From Janthinobacterium sp. ROICE36 (lineage in GTDB: Bacteria > Pseudomonadota > Gammaproteobacteria > Burkholderiales > Burkholderiaceae_D), in NCBI RefSeq assembly GCF_002869965.1, contig NZ_PEBS01000004.1, forward strand, positions 62,001 through 126,000: DNA of 64,000 bases, read 5' to 3'. The notes below the pieces were generated by a model. It was not told the origin of the DNA. It was given only the letters and a program-made list of their open reading frames with translations, and did not search any database. Each line of letters begins with the position of its first letter. Position 1 is the stretch's first letter. The position numbers and the translations under genes are program-made. This document shows positions 1 to 9,815 of this stretch, one piece after another.

Positions 1-675
1 ACCATCCACTTGCTGCTGGGCATGGGCTTGCTGGCCATGCTGACGTGGCTGGGCGGGCGCCAGGATCACGCCGTCAAACCTCTGCTGCGCGCCGATGCGG
101 ACGCTGCCGTGCTGCGTCCCGTGCGCGCGCTGGCCGTCCTGTCGCTGCTGCTCTTGACCGTGCAGATCGCGCTGGGCGGCTGGGTGAGCACCAACTACGC
201 CACCCTGGCTTGCACGGATTTCCCCTTGTGCGGCGGAAAAGTCATTCCAGAGATGGATTTCGAGCATGGTTTCCATTTGTGGCGCGAGCTGGGCAAGACG
301 GCCGCCGGCCATTACTTGCCGTTTTCGGCGCTGACGGCCATCCACTGGGTGCACCGCAACTTCGCCTTCATCGTGCTGGCCGGTGTCGGCTATACGGTGT
401 TGCGCGCGTGGAGCCTGCCGTCCCTGCGCGGCACGGCGCGCTGGCTTGCGCTGGTGCTGGCCTTGCAGGCAGCCACGGGCCTGGCGACGATTTACCTGAG
501 CTGGCCATTGTCGATTGCCGTCCTGCATAACGGCGGGGCGGCGCTGCTCGTGTTGTTGCTGACCATGTTAAACTACAAGGCTAAATTCCAACTCGATGTT
601 GCGCGCACTGTTGAGCGCGCTTGCGCCTCCGCGACAGTGCCCACGGCACCAGCCAGTCTTTCCCGTACCGCATAA
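1..675 (+). CDS. ctaA: Heme A synthase CtaA/COX15, C-terminal part
   Basis: Converts heme O to heme A in the cytoplasmic membrane for aa3-type cytochrome oxidase. The frame is open from base 1, so the N-terminal part lies left of the window; 224 residues are visible. Several hydrophobic segments are seen, with the paired-histidine heme region IHWVHRNF and a late LHNGGA helix that match the second half of the COX15/CtaA family. The stop at 673-675 is followed immediately by the cyoE ATG, so the two are one operon. Family assignment is firm; the true start cannot be seen. Confidence 0.9.
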   Translation, partial: TIHLLLGMGLLAMLTWLGGRQDHAVKPLLRADADAAVLRPVRALAVLSLLLLTVQIALGGWVSTNYATLACTDFPLCGGKVIPEMDFEHGFHLWRELGKTAAGHYLPFSALTAIHWVHRNFAFIVLAGVGYTVLRAWSLPSLRGTARWLALVLALQAATGLATIYLSWPLSIAVLHNGGAALLVLLLTMLNYKAKFQLDVARTVERACASATVPTAPASLSRTA

Positions 676-1575
676 ATGACTACTCAGACCATCCGCCGTA
701 AACCTTCCCCCCGCATCGCCCAGTACTGGGCGCTGACCAAGCCGCGCGTGACGCAACTGGCCGTGTTTTGCGCCGTCATCGGCATGTTCCTGGCCAGCGA
801 GGAGTTGCCTGACTGGCGCGCGGTGGTGTTCGGCACCCTGGGCATCTGGCTGCTGGCCGGCGCCGCGTTTGCCGTCAACTGCCTGGCCGAGCGTGAAATC
901 GATGCGCGCATGGCCCGCACGGCGCGCCGCCCCATGGCCATGGGCGACATCAGCGTCAAGCAGACGGTGGTGTTCGCGCTGGTGATCGGCGGCCTGGGCA
1001 TGGCGATTTTGTACAACCTCGTCAATCCGCTGACCATGTGGCTGACCTTTGTCACCTTTGTTGGCTATGCCTTGATCTACACCATGGTGCTGAAACCGGC
1101 CACGCCGCAAAACATCGTCATCGGCGGCCTGTCCGGCGCCATGCCACCCGCGCTGGGCTGGGCTGCCGTGGCCAACGACGTGCCGATGCAGGCGTGGCTG
1201 CTGGTCTTGATCATTTTTGTCTGGACGCCGCCGCATTTCTGGGCCCTGGCCATGTACCGCCGCGACGATTACGCGCGCTCGGGCTTGCCCATGCTGCCCG
1301 TCACGCACGGCTTGAAATTCACGCAATTCCACGTCTGGCTGTACTCGATCGCGCTGGCCGCCACCACCTTGCTGCCCTTTGCCGTGCGCATGAGCGGCCT
1401 GATCTACCTGGCCTCGGCCGTGCTGCTGAACGCCGGCTTCCTGTATTACGCGTGGAAGATGTACCGCCACTACACGGATTTGATCGCGCGCAAAGCGTTT
1501 ACCTATTCCATCATTTACCTGGCATTGCTGTTCGCGGCCCTGCTGGTCGACCACTACATTCCCCTCGGAACATGA
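676..1575 (+). CDS. cyoE: Protoheme IX farnesyltransferase (heme O synthase)
   Basis: UbiA-family membrane prenyltransferase of 299 residues that adds a farnesyl group to heme b to give heme O, the substrate of the preceding CtaA. The prenyl-diphosphate/Mg binding region is visible as [19 protein letters not shown], the family's N-x3-D/E-x3-D pattern, followed by about eight hydrophobic segments and the GGLSGAMPP loop. It starts directly after the ctaA stop with no gap and overlaps the next gene by four bases (ATGA), which implies translational coupling. Also called ctaB in organisms with aa3 oxidase. Confidence 0.95.
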   Translation: MTTQTIRRKPSPRIAQYWALTKPRVTQLAVFCAVIGMFLASEELPDWRAVVFGTLGIWLLAGAAFAVNCLAEREIDARMARTARRPMAMGDISVKQTVVFALVIGGLGMAILYNLVNPLTMWLTFVTFVGYALIYTMVLKPATPQNIVIGGLSGAMPPALGWAAVANDVPMQAWLLVLIIFVWTPPHFWALAMYRRDDYARSGLPMLPVTHGLKFTQFHVWLYSIALAATTLLPFAVRMSGLIYLASAVLLNAGFLYYAWKMYRHYTDLIARKAFTYSIIYLALLFAALLVDHYIPLGT

Positions 1576-2165
1576 AAAAATACCTGACCTTGTTGTTGGC
1601 CGCCGCCCTGGTCGCCGTCCTCGCCGGTTGCGGCAAACCTGCCGCGACCAAGCTGGAATTCAAGAATACGGACGTGACGGGCCTGGGCTACGCGCGCGAG
1701 TTCGCACTGACGGACCACACGGGCCACCCGCGCACCTTGGCCGACTACAAGGGCAAGCTGGTGCTGATGTTCTTTGGCTACACGCAATGCCCGGATGTGT
1801 GCCCCACGACCATGGCCGACATGGCACAGGTGATGCAGGAAATGGGCCCGCAGGCGGACCAGGTGCAAGTGCTGTTCGTCACCGTCGACCCCGAGCGCGA
1901 CACGCAAGCCTTGCTGGCGCAATACGTGCCCGCCTTCGACAAGCGTTTTGTGGGCCTGTATGGCGATGCGGCCGCGACGGCCAAGGTGGCCAAGGAATTC
2001 AAGGTGTATTACGCCAAGGTCGAGGGCGAAACGGATAGCAGCTACACGGTCGACCACACGGCCGGCACCTATGTATTCGACCGCGAAGGCAAGATCCGCC
2101 TGTTCGTGCGCCACGGCGAAAAACCCGCCGCCATCGCGCACGATCTTAAACTTCTGCTATCCTGA
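1572..2165 (+). CDS. SCO1/SenC family copper chaperone lipoprotein
   Basis: Delivers copper to, or reduces, the CuA site of cytochrome c oxidase subunit II. The 197-residue protein has a lipoprotein signal (lipobox LAGC, Cys20), then a thioredoxin fold with the Sco motif CPDVC (Cys73 and Cys77) and the third copper ligand His162 in VDHTAG. A longer open frame extends upstream through cyoE, but the ATG at 1572 overlapping the cyoE stop gives a proper signal peptide and is clearly the start. It ends the ctaA-cyoE-sco oxidase assembly operon seen in many Burkholderiales. Confidence 0.93.
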   Translation: MKKYLTLLLAAALVAVLAGCGKPAATKLEFKNTDVTGLGYAREFALTDHTGHPRTLADYKGKLVLMFFGYTQCPDVCPTTMADMAQVMQEMGPQADQVQVLFVTVDPERDTQALLAQYVPAFDKRFVGLYGDAAATAKVAKEFKVYYAKVEGETDSSYTVDHTAGTYVFDREGKIRLFVRHGEKPAAIAHDLKLLLS

Positions 2166-2207
2166 CCCGGTCGCGCCCCCAGGCGCCATCTTCAGGATAT
2201 GCGGTAC

Positions 2208-3287
2208 ATGGACAAACGTTTCGAGCCTCACGCCCGCCTGGCAGCCATCATCTTCTTGTTGATAGGCTGCTTTTTCGTCTTGCGGCCTTTCCTGGCCGCC
2301 ATGCTGTTTGCCGCCTGCGTGGGCATTTCCAGCTGGCCCCTGTATCTGCTGCTGCTCGAGCGCCTGAAAGGCCGGCGCAACTGGGCGGCCGCCATCATGA
2401 CCCTGTCCCTGGTGCTGGTCATCGTGCTGCCGCTGGCCCTCGTCACCTACAACCTGGCCGACAATGTCTCGCGCATCTATGAACAGTTGCGCACGGCGCT
2501 GGAATCGGGCGGCCTGCATCCGCCGGCCTGGCTGGCAAGCATCCCCGTGGTGGGCGAAACCGTCGATGGTTACGTGCGCCGCCTGCTGGACGACCGCGAG
2601 GAATTATTGAATTTGGGTAAGACCATGCTGGAGCCGGCGCGCCATTTCCTCGCTTCCGGCGGCATCTTGCTGGGCACGGGCCTGGCGCAGACCAGCCTGG
2701 CCGTGTTTGTCAGCTTCTTCCTCTACCGCGATGGCCAGCAACTGAGCCGTGCCCTGATGACGGGCGCCGGCCGCATCATCGGCAACAGCGCGCCGGGCGT
2801 GGGCCTGACCATCAGCCGCACCGTGCGCGGCGTCATGTACGGCTTGCTGGGCACGGCGCTGGCGCAGGCCCTGGTGGCCGTGGTGGGTTTTCTGATCGCC
2901 GGCGTGCCCGCCGTGGCGCTGCTGGGCGTGGCCACCTTCATCTTTTCGCTGATCCCCGTGGGGCCGCCGCTGATCTGGGGCGGCGCCGCCATCTGGCTGT
3001 TTACGGACGGGCAGACGGGCTGGGGCATTTTCATGCTGGTATGGGGCGCGCTGCTGATCAGCGGCGTGGACAATGTGGTCAAACCCATGTTGATCAGCCG
3101 CGGCAGCAGCCTGCCGTTTTTGCTGGTGCTGCTGGGCGTGCTGGGCGGCGTGCTGGCCTTCGGCTTCGTCGGCATCTTCATCGGGCCGACCCTGCTGGCG
3201 GTGCTGTACAGCCTGCTGCAAACGTGGACGCTGGGCGAGACCACCGTGCCGCAGGGCAAAGATACGCTTACCTTGAAAAAAGATTAA
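2208..3287 (+). CDS. AI-2E family transporter (YdiK/PerM type)
   Basis: Polytopic membrane protein of about 359 residues with the AI-2E_transport family pattern: an N-terminal hydrophobic hairpin, a soluble central stretch (about 85-140), then five or six helices including a P-V-G-P-P turn near residue 250. The N-terminus resembles E. coli YdiK more than TqsA; the substrate is unknown and the family name should not be read as proof of autoinducer transport. ATG 2208 is preferred over the in-frame ATG 2199 because AGGA at 2194-2197 is about ten bases from 2208 but touches 2199. The stop overlaps the convergent gene by four bases. Confidence 0.85.
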   Translation: MDKRFEPHARLAAIIFLLIGCFFVLRPFLAAMLFAACVGISSWPLYLLLLERLKGRRNWAAAIMTLSLVLVIVLPLALVTYNLADNVSRIYEQLRTALESGGLHPPAWLASIPVVGETVDGYVRRLLDDREELLNLGKTMLEPARHFLASGGILLGTGLAQTSLAVFVSFFLYRDGQQLSRALMTGAGRIIGNSAPGVGLTISRTVRGVMYGLLGTALAQALVAVVGFLIAGVPAVALLGVATFIFSLIPVGPPLIWGGAAIWLFTDGQTGWGIFMLVWGALLISGVDNVVKPMLISRGSSLPFLLVLLGVLGGVLAFGFVGIFIGPTLLAVLYSLLQTWTLGETTVPQGKDTLTLKKD

Positions 3288-4657
3288 TCGCGTAAGTCCG
3301 CATCCAGATCCCGCTCCTGCTTGGGGATCACCTTGATGAGCACGATGCGGGGCCCGTTCATCTTCTTGACGACGATGTCGAAGTCGACAAAGGTGATGCG
3401 CTGGCCCTGCTTCGGAATATCCCCCAGCTTGACCATGATCAAGCCACCCACCGATTCCACATCATCCAGTCCCAGCTCCTCGTTTTCAATATCGATGCCG
3501 AGAATGCGTTCGAGCGAGAAGATGGGCATGCTGGCCTTGCCGATCAGGGTGCCGTCGCTTTGCTTGAGCCAGTCGTTTTCATTGCGGCGGAATTCATCGC
3601 GGATTTCGCCGACCATGGCGCCGAGCAAGTTATCGAGCGTGATGAAACCCAGCGGGCGCTTGCCCTTTTCGCCGATCAGGGCGAAGTGGGGCGCTCCATC
3701 GCGGAAACGGCGGAACAGTTCCAGCGCCGGTGTGCGCGCGGAAATGATGTCCACGGGACGTAAAAACGGCGTGAGCGAGCTGATCGGTTTGCCCGCCTGC
3801 TGGGCAAAAAACAGGTCTTTCAAGTGCACCACGCCCAGCACATCGTCTTCATTCATGTCGAAATACGGGTAGCGGCTGAAGCGGTTGCGCAGCACCGTGT
3901 CGAGATTTTCTTCCAGCGTGCTCGAGGCGTGCAGGGCGATCACTTCATTGATCGGGCGCATCAGGTCCGACACCGTCATCTGTTCGAAATCGAGCGATTG
4001 GGCCAGAATGTTGCGTTCGTCGCGCGTAAACTTCTCGCCGGGCTGGCTGGTGCGCAGGATCAGCTTGAGTTCTTCGGACGAGTAATGGGCATCGTGGCCG
4101 CCCTTGCCGGACAGGCCCGCCATGCGCAGCACCCAGTTGGCGCTGGCGTTGAGCAGGTAAATGGCCGGATACATGGCCCAATAGAAACCATACAGGGGAA
4201 TCGCGCTCCACAGGCCGACGGCTTCCGGGTTGCGGATGGCCATCGATTTGGGCGCCAGTTCGCCCACGACGATGTGCAGGAAGGAAATGACGCTGAAGGC
4301 GACGACGAAGGAGACGCCGTGTATCAGCTCTTGCGAGGTGATGCCGACGGCGCCGAACACGGGTTCCAGCAAGCCGGCAAACGCCGGTTCGCCGACCCAG
4401 CCCAGGCCCAGCGACGCCAGGGTAATGCCCAGCTGACAGGCGGACAGGTAGGCGTCCAGCTGGCCATGCACCTTGGCCAGGATGCTGCCCCGCAATCCCT
4501 GTGTCTTGGCGATGGCGCGGATGCGCGTGCGTCGCAATGTGACGATGCCAAACTCGGCGGCAACAAAAAAACCGTTCAGCGCGACCAGGAAGAGGGCGAG
4601 CAGGACTAGCAAGACATTGTGCATGGGGGCGCAGAAGATGGGCTGGTAAAACGTCAT
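3284..4657 (-). CDS. CNNM/CorC family membrane protein (DUF21-CBS-CorC_HlyC)
   Basis: A 457-residue protein with an N-terminal DUF21 (CNNM) membrane domain carrying three or four hydrophobic segments, a central CBS pair (about 215-340, with DLMRPINEV at its entry) and a C-terminal CorC_HlyC transporter-associated domain. The family is linked to Mg2+ and Co2+ efflux or homeostasis and is often misnamed hemolysin. An internal ATG at 4624 starts a shorter form beginning just before the first membrane segment; neither start has a clear Shine-Dalgarno site. It is monocistronic and converges with the AI-2E gene. Confidence 0.87.
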   Translation of the reverse strand: MTFYQPIFCAPMHNVLLVLLALFLVALNGFFVAAEFGIVTLRRTRIRAIAKTQGLRGSILAKVHGQLDAYLSACQLGITLASLGLGWVGEPAFAGLLEPVFGAVGITSQELIHGVSFVVAFSVISFLHIVVGELAPKSMAIRNPEAVGLWSAIPLYGFYWAMYPAIYLLNASANWVLRMAGLSGKGGHDAHYSSEELKLILRTSQPGEKFTRDERNILAQSLDFEQMTVSDLMRPINEVIALHASSTLEENLDTVLRNRFSRYPYFDMNEDDVLGVVHLKDLFFAQQAGKPISSLTPFLRPVDIISARTPALELFRRFRDGAPHFALIGEKGKRPLGFITLDNLLGAMVGEIRDEFRRNENDWLKQSDGTLIGKASMPIFSLERILGIDIENEELGLDDVESVGGLIMVKLGDIPKQGQRITFVDFDIVVKKMNGPRIVLIKVIPKQERDLDADLRD

Positions 4658-4734
4658 CTTAAACGACGAAGGCCACCATAGCCTAATTTAGCCGCGCACG
4701 CCGCCTGGTAGCGGCGGGCGCGCGGCCGGGGACC

Positions 4735-6069
4735 TTACTCTTGGGCGGCCGTTTGCGGCCCGCCGCGCATGCAAAAGACCATGACGGCCGAGACGATGGC
4801 GGGGATGGCGAGGACGAGGAAAATCGTGCTGTTGGGCCAGTTCAGGCGGATCAGCTCGCCACCGAGCACGGGGCCGATGATGGAGCCGATGCGCCCGATG
4901 CCCAGGCTCCAGCCTATGCCCGTCGAGCGCAGGGTGGTCGGGTAATAGCTGGCCGCCAGGGCATTCACGGCAGGTTGACCGCCCACCACGCAAAAGCCCG
5001 CGATGAAGATGGTGATGAAGAGGAAGGCCAGCGACACGTCGGGACGGCCGATCAGGGCAATGGCGACTGCGGCAACGAGGAAGCACGGCAGCAGGATGCG
5101 GCGGAAGCTGGAACGGTCGATCAGCTGGCCCATGACGAGGGTGCCGATGGTGCCGCCCACTTGCAGGGCCGTGCCGGCCAGCACGGCGTTGGCCGTGGAC
5201 AGGCCCGCTTCCTTGGCGATCGTCGGCAGCCAGTTCGACAGGAAATATAAATTGAGCAAGTTCATGAAGTTGATGACCCACAACAAGATCGTCATCTTCG
5301 CGCGGCCGTCCGTAAACAATTGCAGCACGGGCGCGCCCTTGTGTGCCTTTTCATGCACGACGTATTGCGTGTCGGCCGTGATGGTCACCGTCGGGTCGAT
5401 GCGTTTCAACCACTGCGCCACCTTGTCCAGCTTGCGTTTCTTCAATACCAGGAATTGCATCGATTCCGGCAGCAGGAAGAACATCAGCACGCCGATCACC
5501 AGCGGCACCACGCCACCCACGTAAAACACGGATTGCCAGCCGAAGGCGGGAATCAGCGCGGCGGACAACAGCCCACCGAGCACGGCGCCCAAGGTAAAGC
5601 CGCAGGAGACCAGCATCATCAGCGTGACTTTCTTGCGCAGGGGGCTGTATTCGCCCGCCAGCGCCATGGCGTTCGGCATCACGGCGCCCAGGCCCAGTCC
5701 CGTGATAAAACGGATCAGCTGCAATTGCTCGATGTTGGTGGCCAGCGGCGTGACCAGCATGCACAGCGAAAAGAAGATGGTCGAGCCGATCAGCACGGGA
5801 CGGCGGCCGAACTTGTCGGCCGTGATGCTGAAGACGAGCGAGCCGACCAGCATGCCCAGCAGGCCCGCGCCAAACACGGGGCCCAGGTTGGCCTTGCTGA
5901 CATGCCAGTCGGCAATGATGGCGGGCGCCACATAACCCATGGCTTGCACGTCGAAGCCATCCATGATGACGCATAGCCCGCACAGTATCAGCATGCCGAT
6001 CTGGAAGGAGCCGATCTTGTTGTTATTGATGAGATCGGGTATATCGATCGTCTTGTCTGCCGTGGACAT
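4735..6069 (-). CDS. MFS transporter, aromatic acid:H+ symporter (AAHS) family
   Basis: A 444-residue twelve-helix permease. The DGFDVQAMGYVAPAI stretch in helix 1, the DKFGRRPVL loop between helices 2 and 3 and the GLGLGAVMPNAMALAGEY segment in helix 4 are hallmarks of the PcaK/BenK/MhpT group that imports 4-hydroxybenzoate, protocatechuate, benzoate and relatives by proton symport. No aromatic degradation gene is next to it, so the substrate cannot be named. The start has a good AGGAG site 7-8 bases upstream. It lies downstream of the NhaR-like gene on the same strand with a 123-base gap, so cotranscription is possible but unproven. Confidence 0.88.
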   Translation of the reverse strand: MSTADKTIDIPDLINNNKIGSFQIGMLILCGLCVIMDGFDVQAMGYVAPAIIADWHVSKANLGPVFGAGLLGMLVGSLVFSITADKFGRRPVLIGSTIFFSLCMLVTPLATNIEQLQLIRFITGLGLGAVMPNAMALAGEYSPLRKKVTLMMLVSCGFTLGAVLGGLLSAALIPAFGWQSVFYVGGVVPLVIGVLMFFLLPESMQFLVLKKRKLDKVAQWLKRIDPTVTITADTQYVVHEKAHKGAPVLQLFTDGRAKMTILLWVINFMNLLNLYFLSNWLPTIAKEAGLSTANAVLAGTALQVGGTIGTLVMGQLIDRSSFRRILLPCFLVAAVAIALIGRPDVSLAFLFITIFIAGFCVVGGQPAVNALAASYYPTTLRSTGIGWSLGIGRIGSIIGPVLGGELIRLNWPNSTIFLVLAIPAIVSAVMVFCMRGGPQTAAQE

Positions 6070-6192
6070 GCTGCCGCTCCTGTTTTTTATGGTGATCGCG
6101 CCTTTCCGGCGAGGGACAGGCGCGTGTTTGTCTCAGGCTTCATTACAATCGCTTTTGATTGATTATTCAAACGTTATTTTCGAATGGATTTA

Positions 6193-7107
6193 TCAGGTTT
6201 CCTTGTGAATCTTCGGCGAGCGCTGGATGGCCGCCAGGATCACGTCCAGCGCCGGGTGCATGATCTTGCGCTCGTTCGAGATGACGTAAAACTGTTCGCG
6301 CAGGGACGAGGCGTCGCCCACCAGCACGGCGCCGAATTGCTCCTCGATCTCGTCGGCCAGGCTGGCCGAGGCAAAGAACAGGCCCAGGCCCTTGCGGCCA
6401 AACGCGTTGAGCATGGCGTTATCCTCGAATTCACCGACCACGTCGGGGCGCACGCCTTGCTGCACCATCCATTCGTCGATGCGCCCGCGCAGCGCGTTAT
6501 TGCGCGCCGGCAGTAAAAAGGGCGCGCCGTGCAGGCTGTGCGGGAAATTGTCGCGGTATTGCGCGGCCAGCGCGGGGATGGCGAACAGCTTCATGGCGCT
6601 TTCCCCCCACAGGTGGCTGGACACGCGCAGGCTGGCGCCGGCCGGCACGGCGCGGTCCGTCAACACCAGGTCCAGCTTGTGCAGGGCCAAGTCGGCCAGC
6701 AGGGACTCAAATTCGTCTTCCAGGCACACCAGTTTGACGGGCTGGTCCAGGCTGCGCGTGGCGTCGAGCATGCGGTAGGCCATCAGTTTCGGCAGGGAAT
6801 CGGAAATGCCCACCGTCAGGCGCATCTTTTCCGCGTCGGTATCTGCCAGCGCATCCTGCATCTGCTCGCCCAGCAGGAAAATCTGGTCCGCATAGCCGAG
6901 CGCCAGCCGGCCCGCTTCCGTCGGCACCAAACGCCTTCCCTGCGGCTGCAGCAGGGATCTGCCCAGTTCCTTTTCCAGCAGGGCCAACTGGGTGCTGATG
7001 GTTTGCACGGCCAGTCCCAGGCGTTCGGCCGCGCGCGTCACGCCGCCTTCCTTGGCGACCACCCAAAAGAAGTACAAATGGCGGTAATTGAAACCCGTGG
7101 TTTTCAT
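6193..7107 (-). CDS. nhaR: LysR-family transcriptional regulator, NhaR-like
   Basis: A 304-residue LysR-type regulator. The N-terminus (FNYRHLYFFWVVAKEGGVTRAA) carries the NhaR-specific LysR helix-turn-helix, followed by an effector domain of normal length. NhaR in E. coli activates nhaA in response to Na+. No NhaA antiporter lies in this window; the neighbours are an aromatic acid permease downstream and, divergently, a DUF475/TerD stress operon across a 117-base spacer. LysR regulators commonly control divergent neighbours, so control of the Ter-type cluster is plausible but inferred. AGAGGA stands correctly before the ATG. Confidence 0.82.
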   Translation of the reverse strand: MKTTGFNYRHLYFFWVVAKEGGVTRAAERLGLAVQTISTQLALLEKELGRSLLQPQGRRLVPTEAGRLALGYADQIFLLGEQMQDALADTDAEKMRLTVGISDSLPKLMAYRMLDATRSLDQPVKLVCLEDEFESLLADLALHKLDLVLTDRAVPAGASLRVSSHLWGESAMKLFAIPALAAQYRDNFPHSLHGAPFLLPARNNALRGRIDEWMVQQGVRPDVVGEFEDNAMLNAFGRKGLGLFFASASLADEIEEQFGAVLVGDASSLREQFYVISNERKIMHPALDVILAAIQRSPKIHKET

Positions 7108-7224
7108 CGCTGCATCCTCTATCTTCTGTTTTTACGAAGTAATGCTTCCATTATCTTCCATTTTTAAATGTGCCACATGTCCTTATACTACGTTCCATTG
7201 AATGTGGATAAAGGGGAACTATCG

Positions 7225-8304
7225 ATGAAACACTTCAGAATGTCATTTCTAGTGACATTTATCTGCCTGGGCATTTCCGCCTGGTGGGGTTACACGCACG
7301 GTGGCGTGTCGACCATGCTGTCGGCATTGGGCATTGCGGTGATCCTGGGCGTGATGGAAGTCTCGCTGTCGTTTGACAACGCGGTGGTGAATGCTTCCGT
7401 GTTAAAGAACTGGGACAAGTTCTGGCAAAACCTGTTCCTCGGCGTGGGTATCATCATCGCCGTCTTCGGCATGCGCTTGCTGTTCCCGCTGGTCATCGTG
7501 GCGCAAGCGGCGGACCTGGGCTTGCTGGAAGTATGGAATCTGGCCTTGAGCAATCCGGAGCAGTATTCGATGCACCTGACGAATCACCACGCGGAAGTGG
7601 CGGCATTCGGCGGCATCTTCCTGCTGCTGGTGTTCCTGAACTTCTTGCTGGACGCGGAAAAAGAAACGCATTGGCTGGGCCGTATTGAAGAAAAACTGGG
7701 CGCCCTGGGCAAGATCTCGTCGATTTCCGTGATGATCGCGCTGGGTACCCTGATGGCCAGCCTGTCGATGATCGACGAAGGCCAGAAGCTGGTGGTCTTG
7801 ACGGCCGGCCTGTGGGGTATTTTGACTTATGTGGGCGTTGATGTGATCAGTGGCTTGCTGGAAGGCGATAACGGCGACGGCAACATGGGCGACATCGTCA
7901 AGCGCGGCGGTATTGGCGGCTTCCTGTACCTGGAAGTGCTCGATGCATCGTTCAGCTTTGACGGCGTGATCGGCGCGTTTGCCATCACCAAGGATGTCGT
8001 GATCATCATGCTGGGCCTGGCAATCGGCGCGATGTTCGTGCGTTCGATGACGGTCTTCCTGGTGCGCAAGGGCACGCTCGACGAGTTCGTTTATCTGGAG
8101 CACGGCGCGCACTATGCGATCGGTATCCTGGCCGTGATCATGCTGGTCAGCATGAAGTTCCACATTCCCGAGATCTTCACGGGTCTGATTGGCGTGGCCT
8201 TCATTCTCGCCTCGCTGTGGTCGTCGATCCGCTACAAGCGCAGGATGGCCCTCGAAGAAGGCCAGACGCAAGCGCTGGAGCCGGTCAAGGCAACAGCAGT
8301 GTAA
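7225..8304 (+). CDS. DUF475 family TerC-like integral membrane protein
   Basis: A 359-residue membrane protein with eight or nine hydrophobic helices. Two helices carry paired acidic motifs, LSFDNAVV (near residue 50) and SFDGVIGAF (near residue 240), as in TerC and DUF475 proteins, which are thought to handle metal ions, probably Mn2+ or Ca2+. The open frame runs back to 7168, but ATG 7225 has AAGGGG at 7211-7216 and begins just before the first hydrophobic segment. It heads a run of Ter-type genes on the same strand. Transport activity is inferred from family resemblance. Confidence 0.85.
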   Translation: MKHFRMSFLVTFICLGISAWWGYTHGGVSTMLSALGIAVILGVMEVSLSFDNAVVNASVLKNWDKFWQNLFLGVGIIIAVFGMRLLFPLVIVAQAADLGLLEVWNLALSNPEQYSMHLTNHHAEVAAFGGIFLLLVFLNFLLDAEKETHWLGRIEEKLGALGKISSISVMIALGTLMASLSMIDEGQKLVVLTAGLWGILTYVGVDVISGLLEGDNGDGNMGDIVKRGGIGGFLYLEVLDASFSFDGVIGAFAITKDVVIIMLGLAIGAMFVRSMTVFLVRKGTLDEFVYLEHGAHYAIGILAVIMLVSMKFHIPEIFTGLIGVAFILASLWSSIRYKRRMALEEGQTQALEPVKATAV

Positions 8305-8434
8305 AGAATGCGCGGCAAACGATACACCCGTTTGTCGGCAAGTTGTAGCAAGCGTCGCCGCCGGCCTGGGGAGTCAGGCCGGTGGAGGGCGCCAGGTGTT
8401 TGGTCATACACAACCCACATAGGAGAAATACATC

Positions 8435-9010
8435 ATGGCAATCAGTCTGCAAAAAGGCGGCAACGTCAACCTGAGCAAAGAAGCCCCCGGCATTTCGAAG
8501 ATGATCATCGGCCTGGGCTGGGATGCCCGCGCCACCGATGGCGCCGCGTTCGACATCGACGGCTCCGTGTTCCTGCTGAAGGCCGACGGCAAGGTACGCG
8601 CCGACGTCGACATGATTTTTTACAACAACCTGAAATCGAGCGACGGTTCCGTCACCCACTCGGGCGACAACACCACCGGCGCCGGCGATGGCGACGATGA
8701 AACCGTCATCGTCGACCTGGCTGCGGTGCCAGCCGAGATCGACAAGATCGCCGTCTGCGTGACGATACACGATGCCGAAGCGCGCAAGCAAAACTTTGGT
8801 ATGGTGTCGAAGGCCTACGTGCGCTGCGTCAACGCCAATGGCAACACGGAAATCGCCCGCTTCGATCTGTCGGAAGACGGTTCGGCGGAAACGGCCATGG
8901 TCTTCGGTGAAATCTACCGCAATGGCGCCGATTGGAAATTCAAGGCCATCGGCCAGGGCTACCAGGGCGGCCTGGGCCCACTCGCCGCCTCCTTTGGCGT
9001 CGGTGTTTAA
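8435..9010 (+). CDS. TerD family protein, copy 1
   Basis: A 191-residue cytoplasmic TerD-domain protein. The family has a beta-sandwich that binds Ca2+ through an acidic loop, seen here as GDNTTGAGDGDDE around residues 76-88. It starts with MAISLQKGGNVNLSKE, the usual TerD N-terminus. TerD proteins belong to stress systems first found as tellurite resistance and phage inhibition determinants. AGGAGA at 8421-8426 supports ATG 8435. It follows the DUF475 gene after 130 bases and is about half identical by eye to the second TerD at 9816, pointing to an old duplication. Confidence 0.92.
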   Translation: MAISLQKGGNVNLSKEAPGISKMIIGLGWDARATDGAAFDIDGSVFLLKADGKVRADVDMIFYNNLKSSDGSVTHSGDNTTGAGDGDDETVIVDLAAVPAEIDKIAVCVTIHDAEARKQNFGMVSKAYVRCVNANGNTEIARFDLSEDGSAETAMVFGEIYRNGADWKFKAIGQGYQGGLGPLAASFGVGV

Positions 9011-9080
9011 GTTGTAAACGATCAGGGCGGTCCGCTGTCTGGAGCGCTCCCATCATCACTGCGTTGAGGAAGGAACAGAT

Positions 9081-9776
9081 ATGCCAGTGTTCAATATTAC
9101 CGGGGACGTCGATCCCTTCCTGCATGTGTCGCTGGCCAAGGGCGAGAAGATTTATTGTGAATCGAACGCGATGGTGATGATGGAAACCAATCTTGAGCTG
9201 AAAGGCAAGATGACGGGCGGCATAGGCGCTGCGCTGATGCGCACCTTTGCCAACGGGGAATCGTTCTTTCAGCAGCATATCGAGGCCATGCGGGGCGACG
9301 GCGACTGCCTGCTGTCACCCACTTTGCCTGGCGCGATGCGGGTGCTCGAGGTGGGCGTCCAGCAATACATGATCAGCGACGGCGCCTTCGTGGCGGCCAG
9401 TGCTGGCGTGGAATTGAAGGTGCGCACGCAAAGCCTTGGCAATGCGCTGTTTGCCCAGAGCGGTGGTTTTTTCATCACCGAGACGGCAGGCAGCGGCCAG
9501 CTGGCGGTGTCCGGTTTTGGCGCGATGTCGATACTCGAAGTGACGCCTGGCAAGGACGTGGTGATCGATAACTCGCACGTCGTGTGCTGGGACAACCGCC
9601 TGCAATACGACATTTCCATGACGACCGGCAGCAGCGGCGGCTTTCTGGGCAATTTGATCAATAGCCAGACCAGCGGCGAAGGCATGGTGCTGAAGTTTTC
9701 AGGCACTGGGAAAATCCTCGTGTGCTCGCGCAACCGCGCGGCCTTCCTCGCCTGGACGCAAAGCAAGCCGGCGTAA
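9081..9776 (+). CDS. AIM24/TIGR00266 family protein
   Basis: A 231-residue protein of the AIM24 (TIGR00266) family, a tandem beta-roll fold related to the Tubby/AIM24 group. Diagnostic stretches are SNAMVMME near residue 32 and GFLGNLINSQTSGEG near the end. The biochemical role is unknown; in bacteria these genes recur inside Ter-domain stress clusters, as here between two TerD genes, where a membrane- or vesicle-associated scaffold has been suggested. GAGGAAGGA just before the ATG is a strong ribosome binding site. No signal peptide or transmembrane helix is visible. Confidence 0.85.
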   Translation: MPVFNITGDVDPFLHVSLAKGEKIYCESNAMVMMETNLELKGKMTGGIGAALMRTFANGESFFQQHIEAMRGDGDCLLSPTLPGAMRVLEVGVQQYMISDGAFVAASAGVELKVRTQSLGNALFAQSGGFFITETAGSGQLAVSGFGAMSILEVTPGKDVVIDNSHVVCWDNRLQYDISMTTGSSGGFLGNLINSQTSGEGMVLKFSGTGKILVCSRNRAAFLAWTQSKPA

Positions 9777-9815
9777 TGATTACTTGATGCAATTAACCAA
9801 ACAGGAGCAATGCGT

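Noticed and set aside
568..1554. Long antisense frame over ctaA and cyoE
   Set aside because: Gln/Arg/His-rich shadow of cyoE, which has clear family motifs on the other strand.
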